A stretch of DNA of 64,000 bases from UBA5436 sp050951845 (GCA_050951845.1 JBMNJV010000004.1:310001-374000), one strand, 5' to 3'; shown: positions 1-7,761, numbered from the stretch's first letter. Notes: generated by a model not told the origin, from the sequence alone. Numbers and translations: made by a program.

Positions 1-53
1 TTTTGTTCAATTATGTTACATAACTCTTTAAAAGTCTGTGCTTGTATTTGCAT
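1..53 (-). CDS. Start of an unidentified CDS, cut by the window edge
   Basis: An ATG at 51-53 (minus) opens a frame that stays open to the left edge and encodes MQIQAQTFKELCNIIEQ. It is preceded by GGAAAGG with 9 bases between AAGG and the ATG, a good ribosome binding site. It begins 27 bp after the stop of the 224-aa membrane protein gene on the same strand, so the two are probably co-transcribed. Only 17 residues are visible and no family can be named. Confidence 0.5.
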   Translation of the reverse strand, partial: MQIQAQTFKELCNIIEQ

Positions 54-80
54 CTGAAAATACCTTTCCAAAAAAGAGAA

Positions 81-755
81 TTAAATCAGTTCTTTTGATC
101 CGAGTTCTTCTCTCGAACGTGTATGATTCATTCTTTTATTATAAAAACGCACCTTGCTTCGAATTTCAGGACGTTTGATGAAACGTCTGAAATTGTTGTT
201 GCCATGCATTAAAACCATCATTATTAAATCTTGATTCATGCGCACATTATAATACACTTCGCTTTTTAATTTTAAGGAAATTAACATGACGAATTTATGT
301 GCATAATTATGATTATTACGAATCAGATTTCTGACATTATTAAAAACAGGCTTACCGGATTCGCGATTTGCATAAGCTTGAATTTCATTATCGGTTAAAT
401 CCAATAAATATTGACCTTTAGTAATAAAAATACCTTCGACCTCTGACAAATTAATTTTAAATTCATCTTGTTCAGCTTGAAAAAAAAGATCATCTCTGCG
501 TGTCAGAATTAAATAAATATTCTGATTTGAAACAAGGTTCAAGCCTTCAATCAAAACAAACTCACCAACCCATTTTACCTTAGATTTTCTTTTGATTTTA
601 TTTAAACGGTAGTGAATACTTATAATCTGGACTATTTGGAATGTCAAGCCGCTTACCGATAAAATCAATAGCGGCAGGCCAAGCCAAATATTGAGATTCC
701 CATAAATGATCAGAAAAAGCGCTGTGATTAATATTAATATATTTGTAATTATCAT
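81..755 (-). CDS. Membrane-anchored protein of unknown function
   Basis: This 224-aa protein is not recognised. Residues about 1-48 form two hydrophobic segments joined by a short loop (NIWLGLP), so it is likely inserted in the membrane. The remaining 175 residues are soluble and basic at the end. The layout, two N-terminal helices followed by a small cytosolic beta-rich domain, resembles YcxB-like or PH-like bacterial membrane proteins, but I see no diagnostic motif. GAGGA lies upstream of the ATG. It diverges from the nitroreductase gene, and another gene starts 27 bp downstream on the same strand. Confidence 0.6.
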   Translation of the reverse strand: MIITNILILITALFLIIYGNLNIWLGLPLLILSVSGLTFQIVQIISIHYRLNKIKRKSKVKWVGEFVLIEGLNLVSNQNIYLILTRRDDLFFQAEQDEFKINLSEVEGIFITKGQYLLDLTDNEIQAYANRESGKPVFNNVRNLIRNNHNYAHKFVMLISLKLKSEVYYNVRMNQDLIMMVLMHGNNNFRRFIKRPEIRSKVRFYNKRMNHTRSREELGSKELI

Positions 756-864
756 TATTTAACGGATTCCTCTTTTTTCTTGTATTATTATATCTTAAAC
801 TAAAAATGTGAACCATAATATAATTTGCTAAATGTCATGTAAAACACTCGTATTGTTAAACTTG

Positions 865-873
865 TGTTACAAT
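865..873 (+). promoter_or_regulatory. Possible extended -10 promoter of the nitroreductase gene
   Basis: TG-T-TACAAT fits an extended -10 element about 40 bp before the start codon. No good -35 hexamer is seen 17 bp upstream. Assigned by inspection only. Confidence 0.3.
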
Positions 874-914
874 ACTAAGACGAATTGATTATTTTTTGAT
901 ATGGAGGTTTATTT

Positions 915-1433
915 ATGGATTTTTTAGATTTAGTAAAGTCGCGTTATTCATGCAGAGCTTATACTGACCAGCCAGTTGATGATGATTTGATTAATGAAAT
1001 CTTAAATGTAGGCGGAAATGCTCCTGTCGGCAACAGTGCATATGACAGTCTGTATTTCACAGTGGTCAAAAGTGAAGCTGCATTAAACAGAATTCGGGAA
1101 TTCTCGGCTAAAACCGGACGCGACCGCAGTCTCGGTGCGAAAGTGATTATCTTTGTCTCTTCAAATGACCCGGAAAATCTGATTTCTTATGAGAATGTAG
1201 CTTGTGCAGTTGATCATATGGCCTTGGCTGCCAGTAACTTAGGTTTAGGAAATTGTTACCTTTACGGTTTTATTCGTGATATGGTTCAGGAAAATGCACC
1301 GCAACTTGATGCCTTAGAATTACCGGAAGGTTATGTTCCTGCAGGAGCTCTGGGCATCGGCTACCCTGTTCAGAGCCAAGCCAAACCACCCAAAACCGAA
1401 TTAATCAGTAAAGTAAAAATAAATCGCGTATAA
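915..1433 (+). CDS. Nitroreductase family protein
   Basis: This is a 172-aa FMN-dependent nitroreductase-fold protein. The N-terminal SRYSCRAYTDQPVDD matches the typical SRRSxRxF/Y start that contacts the FMN phosphate. The middle part (YENVACAVDHMALAASNLGLGNCYLYGF) matches the family's dimer-interface helix, and GALGIGYP is the usual C-terminal strand. Members use NAD(P)H to reduce nitro compounds, quinones or other electrophiles; the substrate cannot be read from sequence. The length suits the short, one-domain members. ATGGAGG precedes the ATG with good spacing. It stands alone, followed by the hairpin array that may terminate it. Confidence 0.85.
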   Translation: MDFLDLVKSRYSCRAYTDQPVDDDLINEILNVGGNAPVGNSAYDSLYFTVVKSEAALNRIREFSAKTGRDRSLGAKVIIFVSSNDPENLISYENVACAVDHMALAASNLGLGNCYLYGFIRDMVQENAPQLDALELPEGYVPAGALGIGYPVQSQAKPPKTELISKVKINRV

Positions 1434-1440
1434 TAGGCTT

Positions 1441-1494
1441 GCACACTTTTTAAGGTTATTCAATCGTTTTGTTGTATAAACTTGAAATGTGTGC
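1441..1494. repeat. 54-bp hairpin repeat, copy A
   Basis: This copy begins GCACACTTTTTAAGG and ends CTTGAAATGTGTGC; the two arms pair into an imperfect stem. It starts 7 bp after the nitroreductase stop codon, and the right arm is followed by ATTTTTAT, so it could also act as that gene's terminator. It repeats 92 bp later, and relatives flank the IS110-family element at 26.8 kb. Confidence 0.85.
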
Positions 1495-1532
1495 ATTTTT
1501 ATATGGTTAACCGGCTTTATTGTAATATGCTC

Positions 1533-1586
1533 GCACACTTTTTAAGGTTATCCAATCGTTTTGTTGTATAAACTTGAAATGTGTGC
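1533..1586. repeat. 54-bp hairpin repeat, copy B
   Basis: This copy is identical to copy A except for one base (ttatTc versus ttatCc). The 38-bp linker after it differs from the linker after copy A at only two positions (atatGgttaacCggc versus atatAgttaacAggc). The 92-bp unit was therefore duplicated recently. Confidence 0.85.
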
Positions 1587-1624
1587 ATTTTTATATAGTT
1601 AACAGGCTTTATTGTAATATGCTC

Positions 1625-1678
1625 GCACACTTTTTAAGTTAATTCAGCAATTTAACAGAACAAACTTAAATTATGTGC
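1625..1678. repeat. 54-bp hairpin repeat, copy C (diverged)
   Basis: This copy keeps the 92-bp phase (starts 1441, 1533, 1625) and the 54-bp length but differs internally from A and B. It matches the repeat interrupted by the IS110-family element (read on the minus strand) at 48 of 54 positions. Confidence 0.85.
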
Positions 1679-1726
1679 GATAAATAATTTGATTTCTAGT
1701 TTAAAGGCTTATTTAACAGACTTTTC

Positions 1727-1758
1727 AAGGTTGTATATTATTTTTCCGGTACAACCTT
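1727..1758. repeat. Small inverted repeat related to the hairpin array
   Basis: AAGGTTGTA (1727-1735) pairs with TACAACCTT (1750-1758) across a 14-nt loop. The following TAAATTTTGTGTG resembles the outer arm of the 54-bp repeats, so this is probably a decayed copy. The rest of 1759-1911 shows no gene. Confidence 0.5.
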
Positions 1759-1911
1759 AAATTTTGTGTGAGATCTTATGAAGACAAAATTAGAAAAATA
1801 TAATTTTTCAATAAAATAATAATGCGAAATGAAGCCTGAGAACGTTTTAATTTTAATATCAATTATTCTCATAAGATAATTCATATTTCAGGTTGATAAG
1901 GATTGATTTCT

Positions 1912-1955
1912 TGAACGCTGTTCAGTATGATGAAAATAAAACTGAACACCGTTCA
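1912..1955 (+). promoter_or_regulatory. Double palindromic operator upstream of the tetR-type gene
   Basis: Two 13-bp palindromes of the form TGAAC-N3-GTTCA lie at 1912-1924 and 1943-1955. Their centres are 31 bp apart, about three helical turns. They sit just before the ribosome binding site of the TetR-family gene. The whole segment is also a larger inverted repeat, with 15 of 16 positions matching. Autoregulation by the adjacent TetR protein is the natural inference. Confidence 0.75.
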
Positions 1956-1970
1956 AAACAGGAGGTTCCT

Positions 1971-2591
1971 ATGAACAATGATATTAATAAAGACAACAAA
2001 AACATTCAAAATCACTCGTGCATAAAAGAAAAAATTATCGAGACTACGATCTTATTAATCAAAACTTCGGACGGTTTGGTTGAAAATATAACCATACGAG
2101 AAATTGCCCAAAAAGCAGATGTTGCTGTCGGGCTTATAAACTATCACTTTGGTTCGAAAAATAGATTGATTGAAATTTGTGTACAGCGAATCATCAGTCA
2201 AGTGATGAAAACTTTTTCCGGAATAGAAAATTCTGAGATAAACCAATCTACAGGTCAACAGAATAAATCAGATATGACATCTTTTATTGCAAGTGTTTTT
2301 ACTTTTCTGTTAAATAATCCGGAGATCTCAAAAATTTCTATGCTGGCAGATCTTACGCAACCAAACACAGAAAGTAATTCATCTGTAAGCTATAAAGCGA
2401 TTTTTAAAGCTATTCCTGCTACCGAGCAAGAAAATATCAGAAAGCTGAAGGCTTTTATACTTTTAGCAAGTATTCAATCCGCATTTTTAAATCGCCAAAT
2501 AATCGATCAGCTTTTGGGGTTTAATTTATATAAGACCGACGAATATTATCACTTTTTTCACCTTGTGACAGAAATACTGAATATTAAATAA
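1971..2591 (+). CDS. TetR-family transcriptional regulator
   Basis: This 206-aa regulator has an N-terminal TetR helix-turn-helix: IREIAQKADVAVGLINYHFG, with the family's YHFGSK signature at the end of the recognition helix. The C-terminal ligand and dimer domain is not assignable to a ligand. The ATG at 1971 is chosen because AGGAGG lies directly upstream; an in-frame ATG at 1893 would put the operator inside the gene. The gene precedes an alpha/beta hydrolase by 116 bp on the same strand, so it probably controls itself and that gene. The serine-, asparagine- and glutamine-rich stretch around residues 85-100 is a loop. Confidence 0.85.
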   Translation: MNNDINKDNKNIQNHSCIKEKIIETTILLIKTSDGLVENITIREIAQKADVAVGLINYHFGSKNRLIEICVQRIISQVMKTFSGIENSEINQSTGQQNKSDMTSFIASVFTFLLNNPEISKISMLADLTQPNTESNSSVSYKAIFKAIPATEQENIRKLKAFILLASIQSAFLNRQIIDQLLGFNLYKTDEYYHFFHLVTEILNIK

Positions 2592-2707
2592 AGATTGACC
2601 CGAGGTCCGATATTTCTTTTTGGGAAAAATACACTGAATAATATATAAATCGAAATTGGCTGAAATGGAATTAGATACAAATATTAAATACAGGAGAGTT
2701 TTCAAAG

Positions 2708-3637
2708 ATGATTAAAGAGAATAAAAAAGTGAGGAAGTTTAAAATGAAATGGGTAATATCGGCGTTCTTAATGATAATTGTATTATATTTTCTGATCCAA
2801 GGCATACGTTGCATAAAAGGTTTAAATAAGGCACAAAACAAGCTTAACTCATATCAAGTTATGACGGCAGATCTCTCATATGGTTCGCTAAATTACCTTG
2901 ATCAGGGACAAGGTGAAGTTATTTTATCTGTCCATGGTCTCTTCGGCGGATATGATCAGGCTTATGAAAATGTAAAAAACAGAGAATCCAAAAATCGCTT
3001 GCTCGCCCCGTCACGTTTTGGCTATCTCGGTTCTGCCGTAAAAGGAACAGGAACGCCTGAAGAACAGGCTGTTGCTTTCGATGAATTACTGGAGTACTTG
3101 GAACTAGATCAAGTCTTTGTTTTAGCTACTTCCGCCGGAGGTACTTCCGCCATTCGCTTTGCTCTTGATTATCCGGAGCGTGTTAAAGGCTTAATTTTAT
3201 TTTGTTCCGCTATGCCGGTCAATGAAAAACCGGAAACTTATCTTGAATATCAAGCTCCACCGGAACCGCTTCTGTCCGATTATGCCATGTACTTAATCAG
3301 TCCCCTCATGCCTGCCTTAATGGGTATGCCGGCATCAACTGTAGAAACTATCCTGCCGATTTCCGAGAGAAAAGCCGGAGTTGTTTTAGACGGTAAGTTG
3401 ACAAATCCCGATATGGAAAGAAATTTTGATAAATATCCGATTGAAGAATTAAATCTGCCCGTCTTGATTCTTCATTCGGAAGACGATCCTGTAGCAAATT
3501 TTGAAAAAGTGAAAAATGTTCAGCATAGGTTTCCGAATCTTACACTTGTTACTTTTCCTGACGGCGGACATATGATGACCGGACACGGTGCAGAAATCGA
3601 ACAAGCACTCGATGTTTTTCTCGATCAAAATAAATAG
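2708..3637 (+). CDS. Alpha/beta hydrolase, membrane-anchored
   Basis: This 309-aa protein starts with a basic stretch and one hydrophobic helix (residues about 14-33), which could be a signal anchor exposing the domain outside. The fold signs are an oxyanion motif VHGLFGGYD, a nucleophile elbow ATSAGGTSA (Thr-Ser-Ala-Gly-Gly in place of the common GxSxG), an acid in LHSEDDPV and a late histidine in DGGHMM. Substrate unknown. AGGAGAG precedes the ATG; an internal ATG at codon 13 with GAGG upstream is an alternative start. Location downstream of the TetR gene suggests induction by the TetR ligand, possibly a toxic ester or amide. Confidence 0.75.
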   Translation: MIKENKKVRKFKMKWVISAFLMIIVLYFLIQGIRCIKGLNKAQNKLNSYQVMTADLSYGSLNYLDQGQGEVILSVHGLFGGYDQAYENVKNRESKNRLLAPSRFGYLGSAVKGTGTPEEQAVAFDELLEYLELDQVFVLATSAGGTSAIRFALDYPERVKGLILFCSAMPVNEKPETYLEYQAPPEPLLSDYAMYLISPLMPALMGMPASTVETILPISERKAGVVLDGKLTNPDMERNFDKYPIEELNLPVLILHSEDDPVANFEKVKNVQHRFPNLTLVTFPDGGHMMTGHGAEIEQALDVFLDQNK

Positions 3638-3655
3638 TGTATCTTAAGAATATGC

Positions 3656-3728
3656 CGGCAAGTTGATCCGGAGCTGTAATAGCATACAATTATTTATCTT
3701 ACTGTATCTGAATAACGGCAAGTTGATC
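3656..3728 (+). repeat. Short direct repeat
   Basis: CGGCAAGTTGATC occurs at 3656-3668 and 3716-3728, exactly 60 bp apart. Related TGTATCT sequence precedes both. It lies between the hydrolase stop and the GntR promoter; function unknown. Confidence 0.5.
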
Positions 3729-3762
3729 TTTATTAATAAATAATTTTTAAATATTTTTTACA

Positions 3763-3788
3763 AAAGACCTTGACAGGTCTTTTTTTCT
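3763..3788 (+). terminator. Hairpin with T-run upstream of the GntR operon
   Basis: AAAGACCT (3763-3770), loop TGAC, AGGTCTTT (3775-3782), then a run of T. It is a compact intrinsic-terminator shape that could end the hydrolase transcript. The -35 hexamer of the next promoter lies across its loop. Confidence 0.6.
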
Positions 3789-3798
3789 GGTCTAAAAT
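3770..3798 (+). promoter_or_regulatory. Promoter of the GntR/ABC operon
   Basis: TTGACA at 3770-3775, a 17-bp spacer, and TAAAAT at 3793-3798 make a near-consensus housekeeping promoter. Directly downstream (3807-3836) lies a run of TAGTTA-like direct repeats that could be the operator of the GntR regulator. Confidence 0.75.
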
Positions 3799-3855
3799 GA
3801 GCTTAGCTAGTTAGTTAGTCAAGTAGTTAACCAGTTGAGCAAGAAGGGAGCGCCA

Positions 3856-4248
3856 ATGAAACTGAATAATCAGGACCAAAGACCTATATACTTGCAAATC
3901 CAGGAAGGATTGGAGAATGCAATTCTTGCCGGAACTTATGCTGAAGAAACACAGATACCATCTACGACAGAATTGTCTCAGGCCTTTCAGATCAATCCTG
4001 CTACGGCAGGCAAGGGAGTAAATACCTTGGTTGATGAAGGTTATTGTTACAAAAAACGTGGCATTGGAATTTTTGTAAAAAAAGGAGCACGTGAAATGCT
4101 GAAGAAAAAACGTCAAACAGCCTTTAAGGAGACTTACTTGTCTCCCCTGCTTAAAGAGGCAAGACAGTTGGAAATTTCTAAGGAAAATCTTATCCGGTGG
4201 ATTAAGGAGGCAGACTATGCAGACAATACAGACAATGCAGACAATTAA
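3856..4248 (+). CDS. GntR-family (YtrA-type) regulator
   Basis: This is a 130-aa short GntR protein: a winged helix (PIYLQIQEGLENAILAG, IPSTTELSQAFQINPATAGKGV) followed by a short C-terminal helix for dimerisation, with no ligand domain, as in YtrA-type regulators of ABC transporter operons. The ATG at 3856 is chosen because AAGGGAG precedes it. The last 32 bp overlap the ATP-binding-protein gene, so translation is coupled. The C-terminal tail (ADYADNTDNADN) comes from a short DNA repeat shared with the next gene's start. It likely represses its own promoter. Confidence 0.85.
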   Translation: MKLNNQDQRPIYLQIQEGLENAILAGTYAEETQIPSTTELSQAFQINPATAGKGVNTLVDEGYCYKKRGIGIFVKKGAREMLKKKRQTAFKETYLSPLLKEARQLEISKENLIRWIKEADYADNTDNADN

Positions 4249-5092
4249 AGTATGTGATGTATCAAAAAAATACGGTGATGTACAGGCCTTGGATCAGGTC
4301 AACCTCGAACTGCAAACGGGAAAAATTTACGGTTTATTGGGAAGGAACGGAGCCGGCAAATCAACTTTACTCAAGATTATGGCTGAACGAATAAGACCCA
4401 CAAGTGGCAAAATTCTCTATGACGGTGAGACAAGTTTAGATGACATTACTTCGCGTCAAATTTATTTTTCAGAACCGGACAAGACTCTGCCTGAATTGCT
4501 CAAGGTTAAGGAATTCTGTTACTATACGAGTCAGTTCTATCCCCGATTCAATCTTGATGAAGCTCGGCAGCTTCTCAAAGAATTTGATATTAACGAGAAA
4601 AAACGACTCAATCAATTGTCGACCGGCTACTTTGCCATTGTTCGATCCATTGTTGCTCTGCAGACCCGAGCCGGATTCATCTTCCTCGATGAGCCGACAA
4701 TAGGCCATGATGCTGTCAACAGGGAATTATTTTACAACGAGGTCTTACGTATCTATCGGGAAGAGCAAAACACAATTGTCCTTTCCACACACTTAATTGA
4801 TGAGATCAGCAACTTACTGGAAGAGGTAATTTTCATCGATCACGGTCGGATTTTTATGGAAGATAACCTTGAAAATATCATCGGATCTCACTTCTATCTG
4901 ACCGGTCCTTTAGAGCAGGTACACCGGATTGAAAAATCATATACGGTGATCTCAAAGAAAGAGAATCTTGGCTTTGCTTCTCTTCTCGTCAGACAGCCTT
5001 CTGCTATTCCGGCCTTACCGGATGGTATCGAGACAAGCCGGGCAAGTTTACAAGATATTTTCGTTGCTTATAGTATGATGAGCGATAAGTAG
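4217..5092 (+). CDS. ABC transporter ATP-binding protein
   Basis: This 291-aa ATPase has a Walker A (LLGRNGAGKSTLLK), a Walker B (FIFLDEPTIGHDA) and an H-loop (LSTHLIDE). The signature reads LSTGY rather than LSGGQ, a variant seen in YtrB/YhcG-like transporters. The C-terminal part after about residue 215 is a regulatory extension. AAGGAGG lies 7 bp before the ATG at 4217, inside the regulator gene; the second ATG at 4235 has no such site. With the permease downstream it forms a GntR-ABC-permease cassette. Such systems often respond to cell-wall-active compounds; the substrate is not readable here. Confidence 0.88.
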   Translation: MQTIQTMQTIKVCDVSKKYGDVQALDQVNLELQTGKIYGLLGRNGAGKSTLLKIMAERIRPTSGKILYDGETSLDDITSRQIYFSEPDKTLPELLKVKEFCYYTSQFYPRFNLDEARQLLKEFDINEKKRLNQLSTGYFAIVRSIVALQTRAGFIFLDEPTIGHDAVNRELFYNEVLRIYREEQNTIVLSTHLIDEISNLLEEVIFIDHGRIFMEDNLENIIGSHFYLTGPLEQVHRIEKSYTVISKKENLGFASLLVRQPSAIPALPDGIETSRASLQDIFVAYSMMSDK

Positions 5093-5101
5093 GAGGTTCA
5101 T

Positions 5102-5893
5102 ATGCATACGAATACAAAAAATCAATCTTTATTATTGACGTCAATTAAGATCTTGGCCCGCGACTACAAGAAGTTCTTTCTTAGCTTTTTGGCTGTAATG
5201 ACGACAATGTATCTGGTAGAATTTATTGTTGCTCTCAGCAGCGGTAATGTAAGAATCGGTGGTATTGAAGGGATATATTTTATTGCCTGCTTTGTAGCCG
5301 GATTAGTCACCTTTAAGGAGGATTATTTCTTTCTGTCACAGAATCAGGTACCGAAAGCTACGATTGCCAAGGCTTTTATTATCGAGGGTTTCTGCTTTGG
5401 TCTGGTTACAAGTTTTATGGTTAATATATACTTTCATCTTATGCAATGGATCAGTCGAAGTTTGGGTTTTAATACACCGGGATTTCTGGCCCTGACCCCG
5501 GTTCATACAGATCAAGAAGGACTGCTTGGGTTCGGCCGGAAACTTATAATACTCTTCTTCTTATACGTAACAATATATTTTATAGGCCTTTTACTTGCTA
5601 CAATTAACTATCGCCTTAACTGGCTGGGCAGGATTATTTTCTGGGTACCTTTTGGTGTCATCAGCCTGAATGCTCTGATTGGCAGCTTAGAATATCTGAT
5701 AGATAAAACAGCTATAGAGGATTTAGATGTTCCTTCCCTTAGCTTGGCTAAGCCCTTTATCCATGGTCTGGATTGGATTATGCAAAGTCTGGGCAATTTT
5801 ATTATAACAAGTACTGTTATCATTATACTTTGTCTTATCTTAGGTACCCTGCTCTTTCGCGGTGCCGAGATTAAGTATAGCAATGTACAATAA
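5102..5893 (+). CDS. ABC transporter permease (membrane subunit)
   Basis: This 263-aa protein has about six hydrophobic segments (near residues 20-40, 55-72, 95-115, 150-172, 180-200 and 235-255) and no enzymatic motif. It follows the ATP-binding gene by 9 bp, with TAGGAGG before the ATG. It is the transmembrane partner of that ATPase, in the ABC-2-like style of small GntR-controlled transporters. A strong hairpin at 5900-5927 ends the operon. Confidence 0.75.
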   Translation: MHTNTKNQSLLLTSIKILARDYKKFFLSFLAVMTTMYLVEFIVALSSGNVRIGGIEGIYFIACFVAGLVTFKEDYFFLSQNQVPKATIAKAFIIEGFCFGLVTSFMVNIYFHLMQWISRSLGFNTPGFLALTPVHTDQEGLLGFGRKLIILFFLYVTIYFIGLLLATINYRLNWLGRIIFWVPFGVISLNALIGSLEYLIDKTAIEDLDVPSLSLAKPFIHGLDWIMQSLGNFIITSTVIIILCLILGTLLFRGAEIKYSNVQ

Positions 5894-5899
5894 TAATAC

Positions 5900-5927
5900 A
5901 GGGTCTGCCAAATCAATGGCAGACCCT
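5900..5927. terminator. Bidirectional hairpin between convergent genes
   Basis: AGGGTCTGCCA (5900-5910) pairs perfectly with TGGCAGACCCT (5917-5927). It lies between the permease gene and the minus-strand LiaG-like gene. No long T-run follows, but the 11-bp GC-rich stem is strong. Confidence 0.7.
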
Positions 5928-5982
5928 AATTCCTTATATCCCAATACCGAATTCAAATGTTATGTTTACTTTTGAAGTATCC

Positions 5983-6792
5983 TTATTCTGAAAAATTAAT
6001 TTTGACGGAACCGATACCCCCTTCAAAATCAAGTTCCCTGTCGCCTTGGCCAATTTGTGTATTGCTTTTTAGCTTATCATCGCCTACATAAATATCGCCG
6101 ATTCCCTTTTCTACATCTAACTTATAATCGTCTAAAGAACCTGTTAAGTCGATTTGACTTGAACCTACCCCCATTTTTAATGAGTTTTTACCCAGTAATT
6201 TACCGGAAAATTCAAATTGCCCTACACCCATCTCTAAATCTAAATTATTAAAAGTACTGTCCCGGACAATAAGTTTTCCGGCACCTGCTTCTATATCAGT
6301 TTTTTCAAAGGAAGATATATTTTGCAGCATTGTTTTTCCGGCACCGAATTTCATAATAATATTGTCGGCTTGTAGATTTTCTAAATCCGTACTGCCTGCT
6401 CCTGTAACGATTTCTACTTTGTCCAAAACCATATTTTCGGGAATATAAAGTGTAAGTGCAGCTTTGCCTTGTATGTTAAAGGAAAATGCTTTTTTATCTT
6501 TAATAAGTAGTTTGTCATCCTTTTCGGTCACAGTCAGATATTTATAATTGCTATCTACTTTGAAATCGGAATCAGTTGTTGTTTTAACTTCCAGATTAAT
6601 GCTGTTAAGATCTATTTCCAAAACACGGATTTCATTCTCAATTTTATATGATTTATTGTCACCGGTAACATCAGGAGTAAAATATGAAAAGGCAAAAGAG
6701 AATAGATTCATTATAAAGCCTACTATACCGATGATAATAACAATGGCTAAGGCTATAGCCACGTATTTGATTGTATTGTGCCAAGTTTTCAT
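5983..6792 (-). CDS. DUF4097/LiaG-like membrane-anchored beta-repeat protein
   Basis: This 269-aa protein has one N-terminal transmembrane helix (about residues 9-33). The rest is a repetitive beta-solenoid-like domain with recurring GAG/GVG turns (VTGAGS, KFGAGK, EAGAGK, EMGVGQ, KMGVGS, EKGIGD, EGGIGS). This is typical of the DUF4097 / LiaG-type domain of envelope stress operons. The start overlaps the LiaF-like gene by 4 bp (ATGA), with GGAGGTGTG upstream. Role inferred: envelope stress sensing or membrane protection with the LiaF-like partner. No kinase or response regulator is nearby. Confidence 0.75.
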   Translation of the reverse strand: MKTWHNTIKYVAIALAIVIIIGIVGFIMNLFSFAFSYFTPDVTGDNKSYKIENEIRVLEIDLNSINLEVKTTTDSDFKVDSNYKYLTVTEKDDKLLIKDKKAFSFNIQGKAALTLYIPENMVLDKVEIVTGAGSTDLENLQADNIIMKFGAGKTMLQNISSFEKTDIEAGAGKLIVRDSTFNNLDLEMGVGQFEFSGKLLGKNSLKMGVGSSQIDLTGSLDDYKLDVEKGIGDIYVGDDKLKSNTQIGQGDRELDFEGGIGSVKINFSE

Positions 6793-7493
6793 ATAATATT
6801 CACACCTCCGAAGATACAGTTTGCTTCAATATACAAAGTTACAGTCTGATCGTGCTGATTGTTCTGATCTTTTGAAATATTCCTTTTATCTGAGACACCA
6901 CCGAAAAGTGCATTTGAATCAATACTTACTTTTACATTCTCCGGTACTTTTATATCTATTCCAGCAAAAACGGCAGAGGCTGTAATTATACAATCTTGCT
7001 CAATAATGGCATTTCTGAGGTGGCAATTAATGCTTCCGAAAACTGCATCTAATACCGTACCATCGAAAATTTGTCCGTCATAATTGATATTTTTTGTTGA
7101 AAAAGCCACAGTTTCTTTATTAAATGATTTACTATCGTTTTTCAACTCATTAAATTTTTCACTTTTCTTACGATTAAACGAAGAAGAAAAGATCATTTTT
7201 AATCCGATCAAAATAATAATTATCGGAATTGATAATTTCAAAACCAAGGCAAATTCCAGAATACCTTGAGCAGATAGAAGGAAAGCAACTCCGATCACAA
7301 GTCCGATTATATTACCGAATTTTCCTCGATTACTAAATAAACCGATAAAACACGGAACAATAATAAACAAAGTCCACCAACCGGCGAAAAAGATATTAAT
7401 TTCGGTAAATCCCAATGTGTTCAAAGCAAAAATAGCACCGACAATCACCAGCGCCAGGCCCCATATAATTCTGCTGATATTTTTATTTTTCAT
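6789..7493 (-). CDS. LiaF-like membrane protein
   Basis: This 234-aa protein has four hydrophobic helices in residues 8-115, beginning with the IIWGLALVIVGAIFALNTLG pattern of LiaF-type proteins. It ends in a C-terminal soluble domain with DAVFGSINCHLRNA and EANCIFGGVNII, matching the cell-wall-active antibiotics response domain. In Bacillus LiaF inhibits the LiaRS two-component system; here no LiaRS pair is adjacent. AAGGTGG precedes the ATG. It is translationally coupled to the LiaG-like gene. Confidence 0.78.
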   Translation of the reverse strand: MKNKNISRIIWGLALVIVGAIFALNTLGFTEINIFFAGWWTLFIIVPCFIGLFSNRGKFGNIIGLVIGVAFLLSAQGILEFALVLKLSIPIIIILIGLKMIFSSSFNRKKSEKFNELKNDSKSFNKETVAFSTKNINYDGQIFDGTVLDAVFGSINCHLRNAIIEQDCIITASAVFAGIDIKVPENVKVSIDSNALFGGVSDKRNISKDQNNQHDQTVTLYIEANCIFGGVNII

Positions 7494-7716
7494 AATCCCA
7501 CCTTTCTGATTACAAAACTATGAAGTAAATCATTATTTTAAAATTATTAAGATAAATTTAGCAACTTATTATTAATACAAGTTTATATCCGGTTTAGTTT
7601 CAAGTAAAGAACCGCATGAAAATTTCATGGAAATGATTATAGAGTATTCAATGAAATATCGACATTTTCTATTTATTTTATGATTTTGAGAGTATCGAAA
7701 AATTTTGAATTAAATC
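7494..7716. other. Intergenic stretch without a gene
   Basis: This AT-rich stretch lies between the LiaF-like gene and the tRNA terminator. It should hold the promoter of the LiaF/LiaG-like pair. I see no clear hexamers or RNA gene in it. Confidence 0.4.
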
Positions 7717-7722
7717 AAAAAC

Positions 7723-7750
7723 AGTCGTCGATACAGATAAATCAACGACT
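7723..7750 (-). terminator. Terminator of the tRNA-Leu/tRNA-Trp unit
   Basis: On the minus strand AGTCGTTGA (7742-7750) pairs with TCGACGACT (7723-7731), with one G-T pair, and is followed by TGTTTTTGATTT. It is a typical intrinsic terminator 12 bp after tRNA-Trp. Confidence 0.8.
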
Positions 7751-7761
7751 GAATTCAATTC

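Noticed and set aside
1441..1758. A CRISPR array
   Set aside because: The linkers between the 54-bp hairpins are themselves repeated rather than unique, there are only three regular units, and no cas gene is near.
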